Made by a program: the position numbers and the translations under genes. Positions 17,179 to 26,217 of a stretch of DNA of 64,000 bases are shown here, in pieces. A model generated the notes under the pieces. It did no database searches. It saw only the letters and a list, made by a program, of their open reading frames with translations, and was not told the DNA's origin. This DNA comes from JADCRZ01 sp037718865. GTDB lineage: Bacteria; Bacteroidota; Bacteroidia; Chitinophagales; Chitinophagaceae. Each line of letters opens with the position of its first letter. Within the stretch, counting starts at the first letter, position 1. Location of the stretch: positions 1-64,000 of the forward strand of contig JBBJMP010000029.1 of NCBI GenBank assembly GCA_037718865.1, given 5' to 3'.

Positions 17179-17961
17179 CTAAGATACCACCCCGACACAT
17201 CCCATCCCTTGCGCATTATGCAATCCCAAACCAGCAACCAACGCCAATTCCATCATTGTTTTTGGCGCCGTAACTTCCAACCGGAATTTTACATATCCTC
17301 TTATTTTGGTTTCAGCATCTGTTCCCCCCTTTATCGTAATCAATCTGGATAACGGCGGGTGTGCAAACAAACGTACGATAATCGTCACTTTATTCCCTAA
17401 GTCTTTGTCCTCATTAAATACCGCATGATATTTTTCCAGCCAGTTATGCGACAGACAGTCAATAAAATCTTTATCTTCCGGAGAACGGTAATCATAATGC
17501 CCCCGGCTGTTCTTCCTGCCCACAACCAACGGAGAAAGCGGTTGAAGCAGGTATTGGTGGGTCTCACCATTTATTAAAGATTCCGGCAGGCTTTCTACCT
17601 GCGTAACCTGGAAAGTAGTCTTGCTTGCGGCATCCGCTATCTGCAACTGCTGATCAATAAACAGTCCTTTAATAAAGGCCTCCGCTGCCTGCGGCATATA
17701 AAAACAAGTAATTACTTCCGCTTTGTCAGTTTGCAGTTGCATACGGTCACCTTGTTTCTGAAACGGTGTCCGGATATCGGAAAACGTAAACAATTTAAAG
17801 CTCTTGTGTCCGCTTCCATAACCGGTGTCATGCAGGAAGGATGCAAACGCTTTATCGGCCGATTGAATGATTTTATAAATAGCAGCCGATAAGGGATACT
17901 GATAGTTAAAAGGAAGCAATGCAGGTTTATGTATGGCTTGCAGCGTTAGTTTTAATTGCAT
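17179..17961 (-). CDS. cas6: Second Cas6-family endoribonuclease, no adjacent array
   Basis: The 260-aa product has the Cas6 N-terminal block LLPFNYQYPLSAAIYKII and the C-terminal glycine-rich loop AGLGLHNAQGMGCVG, with the longer central domain seen in Cas6 proteins that serve type III-B or I-B systems. It differs clearly from the operon copy (14236-14895). No second repeat array, Cas10 or Cmr/Csm gene is present in the window, so it is an orphan here. It may process repeats elsewhere in the genome, or be a remnant. Possible catalytic histidine cannot be set from sequence alone. Confidence 0.88.
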   Translation of the reverse strand: MQLKLTLQAIHKPALLPFNYQYPLSAAIYKIIQSADKAFASFLHDTGYGSGHKSFKLFTFSDIRTPFQKQGDRMQLQTDKAEVITCFYMPQAAEAFIKGLFIDQQLQIADAASKTTFQVTQVESLPESLINGETHQYLLQPLSPLVVGRKNSRGHYDYRSPEDKDFIDCLSHNWLEKYHAVFNEDKDLGNKVTIIVRLFAHPPLSRLITIKGGTDAETKIRGYVKFRLEVTAPKTMMELALVAGLGLHNAQGMGCVGVVS

Positions 17962-18032
17962 AAATTAATTAAAGTAATATACATTCATTTAAACAATACG
18001 GGAAATAAAATTGACTGATTAATAACTTTGGA

Positions 18033-20513
18033 TCAAGACTTAATCAACGCCTTAAATATTCCAGCAAGCGCCTCAACGGTTTTTGTAATGACGGCTTCAT
18101 TCTCAACCGGTATTTTCAAATAAATTTTTCCGGTTGAAACATCCTTTTGGATGAGTGAAGTAACCAGATCCTGTGTATTTTTTTTATCGATTAAAGTGGC
18201 TGCCAGCTTGATGAGAAATTCAGAGCCTGATTGCAGTAATGAAGCTGCCGCATCTTTTTCCTCCACATTAACAGGTCCCGCAGGTTCCGCTATTACTTCA
18301 TCATCCCATGATTCAGCAACCGGTATTTCGCTTACCGAAGTGTTAAGAGCTTCAGGATCTTTTTGAATTGAGGGTTCCTCTTCTTTTACACCTTTGTCTT
18401 CAATGGAGCTTGCAGGTAAACTTTGCGTTACTTCCTCCACCGAACGCATGAACTTTTTAAACTTTTCCTCACCCATGAAAATGCTGTTCTCCCCGTTATC
18501 CAATATGCCCGCTGCCAAAGCACTTTTAAATTTTAGCACGCCAAGCATGCGTTCTTCAATGGAATCTTTAGCAACCAGATTGATTACGCATATATTCTTC
18601 TTTTGCCCCATACGGTGAATGCGGCCTATCCGCTGTTCAAGCACGGCCGGGTTCCACGGAATATCTAAATTAATGATCCAGGCTGCTGACTGAAGATTCA
18701 AACCTACTCCGCCTGCATCAGTAGACAAAAATACCCTGCAGTGCTGGTCATACTGAAAATTTTTGAACAGCGCCTCTCTTTTAATACTTGGAACTCCTCC
18801 ATGCAGGTTTTCATAACCGATCCCTTTCTTATCCAATATTTTTACTACCAGCCTGGTCATTCGTTCCCATTGACTGAAGATGACTACCTTTTCATCCTGC
18901 ATCTCCATGATCTCATCAAGAATGTTTTCCAGCTCATCCAGTTTTGTTTGATAGTTGGTTTCCTGATCAACAATATAAGTGCTGTCGCACACCATTCGCA
19001 TCAGGTTAAGGAAGATCAGCAGCCTTTGACGGTCTTGTTCATTCAGATACCCGAAACGTTTCCATTTGTTAACAAGCTTTGAAACTTGTCCGGCGTACTC
19101 CGTGTGCATCTGCTCCTGCTGTGCTGTTAGCGGTACGAACAGATTTTTATCTATCCGCTCAGGTAACTGTTTCAATACCTGTTTCTTTGTACGTCTTAAT
19201 AAAACATCAGACAATCGTTCCCTGATCTCATGCAGGCGCTGGTAACCGATTATTTTATCTGTCCCTTCCTCTTTTATCTGGTGTACGGTAAGAAAATGAT
19301 ATAAGGAGCCAAGGACAAAAGGATCAATGAATTGCATTAGTGAATATAGTTCCTCAAGGTTGTTTTCGAGGGGAGTTCCCGTAAGTACCAGTGCATAATC
19401 ACTTTTAAGTTTTTTTATACTTTGCGACACTTTCGTTTTCCAGTTTTTGATCCTTTGTGCTTCATCCAGGATGATAAGGTCCGGCCGCATTTCGTTAATA
19501 TGCGCCCAATCATTTAACACCACATTATAGCTGATGATCTTGTAAAAATGTTCATATTCACTATACGCTTTCATCCGCTGTAATAAATTCCCTTCTATCA
19601 CGGCAACCTTTGAACCTGTAAATTTTTCTATCTCGGATTTCCATTGGTATTTTAATGATGTCGGGCAAATGATCAGTATTTTGCTTAAACCGAAACGCCG
19701 TTGCATCATTTCTGCGAATCCGATGGCCTGAATGGTTTTTCCAAGTCCCATTTCATCGGCTAATATGGAACGGCCTGCCTTTGCCGCAAATAAGATACCT
19801 TCCTCCTGGTAGGAAAATAGAGGAGTCTTAATAACATTTTCAAGTAATTTTTTATTTTCAGTTGTTATGACCTGCTGCCGGCTTGTTTTCTCCCTGTAAG
19901 AAAGTATAAATTCCAATGCATCCTCATAAAAACGAAAAGAAGGATTGATCTTTTTAAACTCTACCAACAGTTTTTCAATGTGCAAAAAACTTTTAGCTAA
20001 CAGGCAATTATTCTTATCAAAATATTTTTTCGACAATGCCGTGAATCTATTATGGTCATCGCTGCCAATGCGGATCTTAACAGCGCGTTCCTCCCTGTAG
20101 CATAGGTATATTGATGTGTATGCAGGTATGTTGGGTGAGGCCAGTTGCTTTTTCAACTTCTGTCTGGAGTTGATAAATTGCAGTACCGCTTCTATGTGTT
20201 TACAGGTGCCCAGCTTATTGTTTTTAAAGTCGAGACATGTGCAGAAATTAAAGCTGTTGTCCGCACTGCGTATGGCTACTTTATAGGTGTTCCCGGTTTC
20301 AGGGTTATTCACTTTATAGTCTGAATAGACCGGTTCAGTGCCCGTTTTTTCAATATGAAAGATCTTAGATCCTGCAAATTGCTTACGCAGGGCCGATTGC
20401 CATTCATGCCCGGTAAGGTTCAATGGTTTTTTGATGTGCGAAATGAGAGGCTGGACAATATTGTTTTTTGATCTTTTTGATTTAAGCTTCTTTTGTGCAA
20501 TTGCTTTTGCCAT
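18033..20513 (-). CDS. SNF2-family helicase with SWIM zinc finger
   Basis: An 826-aa Swi2/Snf2 ATPase. Order: lysine-rich N-terminus, SWIM zinc finger with the CxC...CxH pattern (CTCLDF, then CKHIEAVL, about residues 93-113), helicase lobe 1 with DEMGLGKT near residue 255, DEAQ in ILDEAQRIKN near 348, LVLTGTPLENN, and lobe 2 ending QRIGRIHRMGQ near 635. The last 170 residues are acidic and then helical with no known domain. Such proteins remodel protein-DNA complexes and appear in core and defence regions alike; the role here is unknown. It is a single-gene unit divergent from the CBS gene. Confidence 0.93.
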   Translation of the reverse strand: MAKAIAQKKLKSKRSKNNIVQPLISHIKKPLNLTGHEWQSALRKQFAGSKIFHIEKTGTEPVYSDYKVNNPETGNTYKVAIRSADNSFNFCTCLDFKNNKLGTCKHIEAVLQFINSRQKLKKQLASPNIPAYTSIYLCYREERAVKIRIGSDDHNRFTALSKKYFDKNNCLLAKSFLHIEKLLVEFKKINPSFRFYEDALEFILSYREKTSRQQVITTENKKLLENVIKTPLFSYQEEGILFAAKAGRSILADEMGLGKTIQAIGFAEMMQRRFGLSKILIICPTSLKYQWKSEIEKFTGSKVAVIEGNLLQRMKAYSEYEHFYKIISYNVVLNDWAHINEMRPDLIILDEAQRIKNWKTKVSQSIKKLKSDYALVLTGTPLENNLEELYSLMQFIDPFVLGSLYHFLTVHQIKEEGTDKIIGYQRLHEIRERLSDVLLRRTKKQVLKQLPERIDKNLFVPLTAQQEQMHTEYAGQVSKLVNKWKRFGYLNEQDRQRLLIFLNLMRMVCDSTYIVDQETNYQTKLDELENILDEIMEMQDEKVVIFSQWERMTRLVVKILDKKGIGYENLHGGVPSIKREALFKNFQYDQHCRVFLSTDAGGVGLNLQSAAWIINLDIPWNPAVLEQRIGRIHRMGQKKNICVINLVAKDSIEERMLGVLKFKSALAAGILDNGENSIFMGEEKFKKFMRSVEEVTQSLPASSIEDKGVKEEEPSIQKDPEALNTSVSEIPVAESWDDEVIAEPAGPVNVEEKDAAASLLQSGSEFLIKLAATLIDKKNTQDLVTSLIQKDVSTGKIYLKIPVENEAVITKTVEALAGIFKALIKS

Positions 20514-20656
20514 ACGTAGTTTTTAAATACTTTGATTTGCTAAAGTTATCAAGTCCCTGGTCCATTGACTACGGCAAAATACTTAAGTAGCCGGGAGTAA
20601 ATTTTATTGTGGATGGAATGTGAAAAAATAAAAATTCCCATCATTTTTCTCCCCAA

Positions 20657-20687
20657 TTTGGTAATTCCGAAAAAAGATTTATCTTAA
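20657..20687 (+). promoter_or_regulatory. Probable promoter of the CBS gene
   Basis: TTTG at 20657-20660 and TATCTTAA at 20680-20687, with a 19-bp spacer, fit the Bacteroidota TTTG-N19-TAnnTTTG promoter except for the last two bases. The CBS gene starts 36 bp downstream; the nuo operon may also be read from here. Confidence 0.45.
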
Positions 20688-20722
20688 CAGCACGATTGTT
20701 AACTGCCTAAAATCTACCTGTT

Positions 20723-21154
20723 ATGGGTACCGTTAAACACATTCTGCAAAACAAAGGAAATGCAGTCTATACCGTCAGTCCAGACACCTGCGTATACGAT
20801 GCGCTCGAGACTATGGAAGATAAAAACCTAGGCTCTATGATCGTGGTAGATACTGACGGAAAATTGTTTGGCATTTTTACGGAACGTGACTACGCACGTA
20901 AGGTCATCTTAAAGGGCCGCTCTTCGCGGGAGACCAACGTCAGGGATATCATGACAGAGCGAGTTGTCTACGTGAACCCCGACACCAAAATCGAAGAATG
21001 TATGCAGTTGATGACCAACAAGAACATCCGCCATCTGCCTGTACTGGATAAAGAGGAACTGGTAGGAGTTATCTCGATCGGCGATCTGGTCAAATACATC
21101 ATTAACGAAAAGGATTTCATCATACAAAACCTCGAACATTACATTACGCATTAA
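20723..21154 (+). CDS. CBS-domain pair protein
   Basis: A 143-aa protein made of two CBS domains (about residues 10-65 and 78-135), with the typical DKNLGSMIVVDTDGKLFGIFTERDY-type end of the first and MTNKNIRHLPVLDKEELVGVISIGDLVK in the second (the conserved G-x-x-T/S-x-x-D pattern in both). Stand-alone CBS pairs bind adenine nucleotides and often report energy charge. The gene sits 98 bp before nuoA on the same strand; a regulatory link to complex I is only suggested by position. Confidence 0.93.
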   Translation: MGTVKHILQNKGNAVYTVSPDTCVYDALETMEDKNLGSMIVVDTDGKLFGIFTERDYARKVILKGRSSRETNVRDIMTERVVYVNPDTKIEECMQLMTNKNIRHLPVLDKEELVGVISIGDLVKYIINEKDFIIQNLEHYITH

Positions 21155-21252
21155 TGCGGTTATGACGTTCAACCTGTGGTTCCGGCAATTCGTACTCATT
21201 TAAATCATAAGTCATTACCCTCTTTGGTGTAACGGATGATATAGTTCGCGTA

Positions 21253-21708
21253 TTGATCATTAAAAGATTGTTTATGCCTGGAAATGAATCAGCCCTTCTT
21301 CCGTTATGGCCCTTGTTATTGTATGCTTCGCTTGTAATGATTTTACTTGCAGCCATTCTTGGCCTCTCCTACGTGCTGGGACAACATCATAACGACCGGG
21401 CTACCGGAGAGCCGTACGAGGGCGGTATCATAGAGTCAGGTTCAGCACGTCTTCGCTTTTCCTCTCAATTTTATTTAGTGGCCATGCTGTTCGTCATCTT
21501 TGATATAGAAGCAGTATTCATCATATTGTGGGCATTGGGATTTTACGAACTTGGATGGCCCGGCTATATCGGCGCGGCCATATTTATCGGCCAGTTGGTG
21601 GTGGTTCTGATCTATGAATGGGGTATCGGCGCTTTAGATATTGGTCCGGATGGAAAGAAAATACTAAGGGCATTCAAGAAGATGGAAAAGAAGATTCCTA
21701 CTTCATAA
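21253..21708 (+). CDS. nuoA: NADH-quinone oxidoreductase subunit A
   Basis: The 151-aa membrane subunit has three predicted transmembrane helices (about residues 15-40, 70-95, 97-120) and the family core EPYEGGIIESGSARLRFSSQF followed by FDIEAVFIILWAL. It belongs to the membrane arm near the quinone channel of complex I. It is the first of thirteen nuo genes on the plus strand. The normal length is about 120-150 aa. Confidence 0.96.
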   Translation: MIIKRLFMPGNESALLPLWPLLLYASLVMILLAAILGLSYVLGQHHNDRATGEPYEGGIIESGSARLRFSSQFYLVAMLFVIFDIEAVFIILWALGFYELGWPGYIGAAIFIGQLVVVLIYEWGIGALDIGPDGKKILRAFKKMEKKIPTS

Positions 21709-21753
21709 TTATATATTATCACATAAAGTAATGAAAGCACCGATCCAAATACG

Positions 21754-21777
21754 CATAACTCATAACTCATAACTCAT
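21754..21777 (+). repeat. Heptamer tandem repeat before nuoB
   Basis: Three copies of CATAACT plus a partial fourth end 5 bases before the nuoB ATG (21783), taking the place of the usual ribosome-binding region. It is one of several 7- or 8-bp tandem repeats in front of start codons in this window. Confidence 0.85.
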
Positions 21778-21782
21778 ATTTA

Positions 21783-22421
21783 ATGAAGTGGTGGCTAAGT
21801 AAAGCAGGTGATTCAACAGGAAGTATAAACGGAACCGGTAGCATGGAAGAGGCTGTCAGTAAAAGCATCATGCTTACCACCATGCAGGGCTTGGTGGGAT
21901 GGGGCCGCAAAAATTCGATGTGGCCCTTTCATTTTGGCCTGAGCTGCTGTTTCGTTGAAATGGCAACCGCCATCACGAGCAAATATGATGTAGCCAGGTT
22001 CGGGGCAGAAGTGATCAGGGGAACACCCAGGGAGGCTGATGTGATGGTCATAGCAGGAACCGTATTTATCAAAATGGTTCCGATCATCAAAAGGCTGCAT
22101 GAGCAAATGATGGAACCCAGGTGGGTGATCTCCATGGGCAGCTGCGCAAACAGTGGGGGCATGTATGATATTTACAGCGTGGTGCAGGGCGTAGATAAAT
22201 TCCTGCCGGTGGATGTTTACGTTCCCGGCTGCCCTCCACGCCCGGATGCATTTATGCAGGGCCTGATCTTACTCAGCGAGGCTGTAGGAAAAGAACAACG
22301 CCCGTTGAGCTGGATGATCGGCGATCAGGGAGTCATAAAACCACAATTAACCTCTATGAAGGAGAGAAAGCACGATGAAAGGATGGGCATGGTTGATTTC
22401 AGGCCGGTCGACGAAGTGTAG
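21783..22421 (+). CDS. nuoB: NADH-quinone oxidoreductase subunit B
   Basis: A 212-aa NuoB. The iron-sulfur cluster N2 ligands are visible: CC in LSCCFVEM, C in GSCANSGG, and C in PGCPPRPD, all in the expected order. NuoB passes electrons from the peripheral arm to quinone. The N-terminal 25 residues are glycine/serine-rich and not conserved; the C-terminal extension after PGCPPRPD is about 50 residues, longer than in most. There is a 74-bp gap after nuoA that holds the CATAACT repeat. Confidence 0.96.
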   Translation: MKWWLSKAGDSTGSINGTGSMEEAVSKSIMLTTMQGLVGWGRKNSMWPFHFGLSCCFVEMATAITSKYDVARFGAEVIRGTPREADVMVIAGTVFIKMVPIIKRLHEQMMEPRWVISMGSCANSGGMYDIYSVVQGVDKFLPVDVYVPGCPPRPDAFMQGLILLSEAVGKEQRPLSWMIGDQGVIKPQLTSMKERKHDERMGMVDFRPVDEV

Positions 22422-22537
22422 ACTTAACTAAACGCAGATAATATCTGCGTTTGTATTTATATTTATTCCATACTAACTTACTGCGGTCAGGCGTCAGCGT
22501 AATAAACTGTCAGCCGCCTTTCCCAGACCTTAAATGT

Positions 22538-24286
22538 ATGCCAGAAGATGCCACAGATATAACCGCGCTTCTGCAACAGCGCTTTGGAGCTGATGCTTTC
22601 CAGCAGCAACAGACTGTTGACGGAATACTTACCTTATGGGTACCCAAAGAAAATATTGTAGCGGTTATCCGTTTTTGCAAATCCGATGGCCAACACCCTT
22701 TCACCCTGTTGTACGACCTATGTGGTATCGATGAGCGCGACAGGGCCAAAAAAATATCCGCTGCCACGGACTTTACTATTGTATATCACCTGTTTTCTTT
22801 CGGGCTCAATATGTTTATACGGTTGAAATGTGCCTTGCAGGGTGAATATCCATCACTTCCTTCTATTACTTCCCTTTTTAAAAATGCAAACTGGTACGAG
22901 CGTGAAGTGTATGACATGTTTGGCATAAAGTTCGAAGGTCATCCTCACCTCCAACGCATCCTTATGCCGGTTACCTGGAAGGGGCATCCGCTGCGCAAGG
23001 AATACCCTGCCAGAGCTACTGAAATGGGGCCTTACGAGCTATGGGATGAAAAGCAGGACCTGGAACAGGAAGCGCTGCGGTTTAAGCCGGAAGAATGGGG
23101 CATGCAACAACAGAGCGATGATGCCGATTTTATGTTCCTGAATATCGGGCCCCAGCACCCGGGTACGCATGGCGTTTTACGGATCATTCTGCAATTGAAT
23201 GGGGAAGATATCGTAGATGCAGTGCCGGAGATCGGATTCCATCACCGTGGTGCGGAAAAAATGGGTGAAAGACAAAGCTGGCATACCTATATCCCTTATA
23301 CTGACCGCGTTGATTACCTGGGCGGCGTAATGAACAACCTCGCTTATTTGCTGGCCGTTGAAAAACTGGCGGGCATAGAAATGCCGGAACGTGCAAAAGT
23401 GATCAGGGTTATGTTGTGTGAGTTATTCCGGATTAACAGCCACCTGGTCTGGTTCGGCACATTTGCCCAGGACCTGGGACAGCTCTCCCCGGTATTTTAT
23501 ATGTTTACCGACCGCGAAAAGATCTTCGACATCATTGAAGCTATCTGCGGTGGACGCATGCATCCTAACTGGTTCAGGATCGGCGGCGTGGCCCAGGATC
23601 TCCCCAAAGGCTGGGATACACTTGTCCGTGATTTTGTCGATTACTTCCCTAAACAACTCCGCGAATATAACGCAATGGTTTTGCGCAACAGCTTGTTCAA
23701 GGCCCGGACGCGCGGTATCGGCATTTATACGCTGGATGAAGCCATTGAATGGGGAGTAACGGGCCCCGGGCTTCGTGCCTGCGGCTTCGAGTGGGACTTC
23801 CGCAAAAAACGCCCGTACTCGGGTTATGAAATGTTTGATTTCGATGTTCCCATCGCGCAGAACGGCGATTGCTACGACCGGTCTGTAGTACGGGTAGAAG
23901 AAATGCGGCAAAGCCTCCGTATCGTGGAGCAATGCCTGAACAACATGCCGGAAGGTAATTACAAAGCCGACCACCCGTTGACGACGCCGCCGGTCAAGAA
24001 ACATACTATGGAGGATATTGAAACCCTGATCACACATTTCCTTAACGTTAGCTGGGGACCGGTCATTCCTCCGGGCGAGGCCATGAGTTGCATTGAAGCT
24101 ACAAAGGGGGCGAACAGCTACTATCTTACCAGTGATGGAAATACGTCGGCTTACCGGGTACGCATCCGCACGCCGTCATTCCCGCATATGCAGATGTTGC
24201 CTTATATCAGTAAGGGCTATACGGTGGCGGACGTGCTGTCTATACTGGGTAGTATGGACTATGTATTGGCGGACATCGACCGTTAA
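22538..24286 (+). CDS. nuoCD: NADH-quinone oxidoreductase fused subunit C/D
   Basis: A fusion of NuoC (about residues 1-170, with NWYEREVYDMFGIKFEGHP and the RILMPVTWKGHPLRKEYP end) and NuoD (about 195-582, with NIGPQHPGTHGVLRI, the quinone-site block, and a last segment PSFPHMQMLP). It carries the 30-kDa and 49-kDa subunits that line the quinone chamber. The open frame extends 29 codons upstream to 22451, but that part has no homology features, so I start at the ATG at 22538 (582 aa). Fused nuoCD is known from Enterobacteria and some Bacteroidota. nuoE follows 18 bp later. Confidence 0.95.
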   Translation: MPEDATDITALLQQRFGADAFQQQQTVDGILTLWVPKENIVAVIRFCKSDGQHPFTLLYDLCGIDERDRAKKISAATDFTIVYHLFSFGLNMFIRLKCALQGEYPSLPSITSLFKNANWYEREVYDMFGIKFEGHPHLQRILMPVTWKGHPLRKEYPARATEMGPYELWDEKQDLEQEALRFKPEEWGMQQQSDDADFMFLNIGPQHPGTHGVLRIILQLNGEDIVDAVPEIGFHHRGAEKMGERQSWHTYIPYTDRVDYLGGVMNNLAYLLAVEKLAGIEMPERAKVIRVMLCELFRINSHLVWFGTFAQDLGQLSPVFYMFTDREKIFDIIEAICGGRMHPNWFRIGGVAQDLPKGWDTLVRDFVDYFPKQLREYNAMVLRNSLFKARTRGIGIYTLDEAIEWGVTGPGLRACGFEWDFRKKRPYSGYEMFDFDVPIAQNGDCYDRSVVRVEEMRQSLRIVEQCLNNMPEGNYKADHPLTTPPVKKHTMEDIETLITHFLNVSWGPVIPPGEAMSCIEATKGANSYYLTSDGNTSAYRVRIRTPSFPHMQMLPYISKGYTVADVLSILGSMDYVLADIDR

Positions 24287-24304
24287 ACAGATTGACACTA
24301 AAAC

Positions 24305-24769
24305 ATGTTGACAGAAATAGAAATACAGGAGATTAATCACGAGATCGGACTGGTACCGTACAAAAAAGCGGCCCTGATCGAAGCTTTAAAGATCGTGCAG
24401 TTACATCGCCGGTGGGTCAGTGATGATTCCGTGCGGGCTATTGCAGAGTACCTGGAAATTAGTCCTGCGGAAGTGGACAGTGTAGCTACCTTTTACAATC
24501 TCATTTTTCGCAGGCCGGTTGGCCGGCATGTGATCTTATTATGCGACAGCATTTCGTGTTATGTGATGGGTTATAAACAACTGTATGACGACTTGCGGGA
24601 CAAGCTCAGCATAAAGTTTGGTGAAACAACTGCCGATCAGCGCTTTACCTTGTTGCCAAATCCCTGCCTGGGTTGTTGCGATCACGCTCCCGCCCTCATG
24701 ATCGACGAAGATCTGTACAGCGATGTGACCGGTGAAATGCTCGATGAGATATTGAAGAGTTATGAATGA
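24305..24769 (+). CDS. nuoE: NADH-quinone oxidoreductase subunit E
   Basis: The 154-aa product is the thioredoxin-like 2Fe-2S subunit NuoE. Cluster ligands: C80 and C85 in LCDSISCYVMG and a second pair in NPCLGCCDHAPALMI (around 120-125). It sits beside NuoF at the NADH-oxidising tip of complex I. A helical N-terminus (about 10-60) precedes the domain, as normal. Confidence 0.95.
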   Translation: MLTEIEIQEINHEIGLVPYKKAALIEALKIVQLHRRWVSDDSVRAIAEYLEISPAEVDSVATFYNLIFRRPVGRHVILLCDSISCYVMGYKQLYDDLRDKLSIKFGETTADQRFTLLPNPCLGCCDHAPALMIDEDLYSDVTGEMLDEILKSYE

Positions 24770-24770
24770 T

Positions 24771-24812
24771 GTGCGGATGGAGAGAGATGTGCAAATGTGC
24801 AGATGTGCAGGT
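24771..24812 (+). repeat. Octamer repeat in the nuoE-nuoF gap
   Basis: Units GTGCGGAT (24771-24778), GTGCAAAT (24789-24796), GTGCAGAT (24797-24804) and GTGCAGGT (24805-24812) form an 8-bp periodic repeat. It is the reverse complement of the CGCACATT-type octamers found before nuoJ and nuoN. A separate ACTAAA-type run follows closer to the nuoF start. Confidence 0.7.
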
Positions 24813-24896
24813 GGAGGAAGATTGCCCGTGGTTGGTGTTTTCACCAACCACCAGTCAGGTAACACTAAAACTAAAACTTAAACACCAACATAAGCA

Positions 24897-26213
24897 ATGG
24901 AACGCCCACTCACCAGGAACATTCACCCGGATCGCCCGCCGCTCAGCCTCAAAGAGTATGAGAAGACGGGCGGTTATGAGGCCGTTCGCAAAATGCTTAA
25001 AGGCTTTTCCCCAAAAGAAGTGCAAAAGCTGGTGCAGGAAAGCAACCTGAAAGGCCGCGGAGGGGCTGGCTTTAATACCGGAATGAAATGGAGCTTCGTA
25101 CCCATGGGCAGCGATGCACCTCATCCCAAATACCTCATCGCCAACGCAGACGAGATGGAGCCCGGCACTTTCAAAGACCGGTGGTTACTCGAAGGCAACC
25201 CGCATCAATTGATTGAAGGAATGATCATTTCGGCTTATGCGATCCAGGCGGGCATATCTTATATTTTTTTACGATGGGCCTATAAAACTGCAGCACGCTA
25301 TATCAGAAAGAGCATCCGGGAGGCGTATCAGGCGGGGTACCTGGGAAATGATATTCTGGGTAGCGGCTACAGCCTTGAAATGTACCTCCACACTGGCGTG
25401 GGCCGCTATATGTGCGGAGAAGAGACGGCCTTACTAAACGCATTGGAAGGCAAACGCGCCACCCCGAGGTCCAAACCGCCCTTTCCGCAGATCATCGGGC
25501 TGTTCGGCAAGCCCACCATCGTAAATAACGTGGAGACCTTTTGTTGCGTGCCTCATATCGTAAACAACGGGGCAGATTGGTTCAAAAGCCTTAGCTATAG
25601 CGAAGACGGGGGCACGAAGATATATGGTGTCAGCGGAAGAGTTAACCGCCCCGGCGCCTGGGAACTGCCGATGGGCATTACCATGCGTGAGCTGATCGAA
25701 GACCACGCCGGCGGCATGAAGAAGGGATATCAGCTCCGGGGGGCCTTGCCGGGCGGTGCTTCTACCGATTTCCTAACGCCGCAGCACATGGATATTAAGC
25801 TGGACTTTAAATCCGTTGCTGCGGCCGGCAGCCGTTTGGGTACCGGTACCATGGTCGTTCTGGATGATGCCACCTGTCCCGTAGGTTTCGTGCACAACCT
25901 GCAGCATTTTTTTTCACAGGAAAGCTGCGGCTGGTGTACGCCATGCCGGGAGGGATTGCCCTGGGTGGAAAAAATTCTGCTTGGACTGGAAAACGGCGCA
26001 GGCACCCTGGAAGACCTGGACGTATTGCAGATGCATACGCAATTTCTTGGTCCGGGTAATACATTTTGCGCACTAGCACCGGGGGCCATGGAACCCCTGC
26101 AAAGTGCACTGCAATATTTTATGGACGACTTCAATAAACACATCAAGTTGAAAAAATGCCCGTATGGAAATGGAGTGGAGAAAAGGCAACCTGTAACACA
26201 TAACACGATGTAA
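24897..26213 (+). CDS. nuoF: NADH-quinone oxidoreductase subunit F
   Basis: A 438-aa NuoF with the NADH-binding glycine loop GRGGAGFNTGMKW near residue 55, the FMN-binding region with YMCGEETALLNALEG, and the 4Fe-4S ligands in SCGWCTPCREG near residue 345 with the fourth cysteine in NTFCALAPGA. It is the NADH dehydrogenase module. A 127-bp gap with repeats separates it from nuoE. The stop is 4 bp before nuoG. Confidence 0.97.
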   Translation: MERPLTRNIHPDRPPLSLKEYEKTGGYEAVRKMLKGFSPKEVQKLVQESNLKGRGGAGFNTGMKWSFVPMGSDAPHPKYLIANADEMEPGTFKDRWLLEGNPHQLIEGMIISAYAIQAGISYIFLRWAYKTAARYIRKSIREAYQAGYLGNDILGSGYSLEMYLHTGVGRYMCGEETALLNALEGKRATPRSKPPFPQIIGLFGKPTIVNNVETFCCVPHIVNNGADWFKSLSYSEDGGTKIYGVSGRVNRPGAWELPMGITMRELIEDHAGGMKKGYQLRGALPGGASTDFLTPQHMDIKLDFKSVAAAGSRLGTGTMVVLDDATCPVGFVHNLQHFFSQESCGWCTPCREGLPWVEKILLGLENGAGTLEDLDVLQMHTQFLGPGNTFCALAPGAMEPLQSALQYFMDDFNKHIKLKKCPYGNGVEKRQPVTHNTM

Positions 26214-26217
26214 GCTC

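Noticed and set aside
22451..22537. Extra 29 codons before the nuoCD start
   Set aside because: The sequence has no conserved part, and NuoC homology begins after 22538.
24855..24896. ACTAAA-type run before nuoF as a separate repeat feature
   Set aside because: Only short irregular units and weak periodicity; mentioned with the octamer repeat.
25730..26206. Long minus-strand frames opposite nuoF and nuoG
   Set aside because: They are low-complexity shadows of well-supported nuo genes on the other strand.
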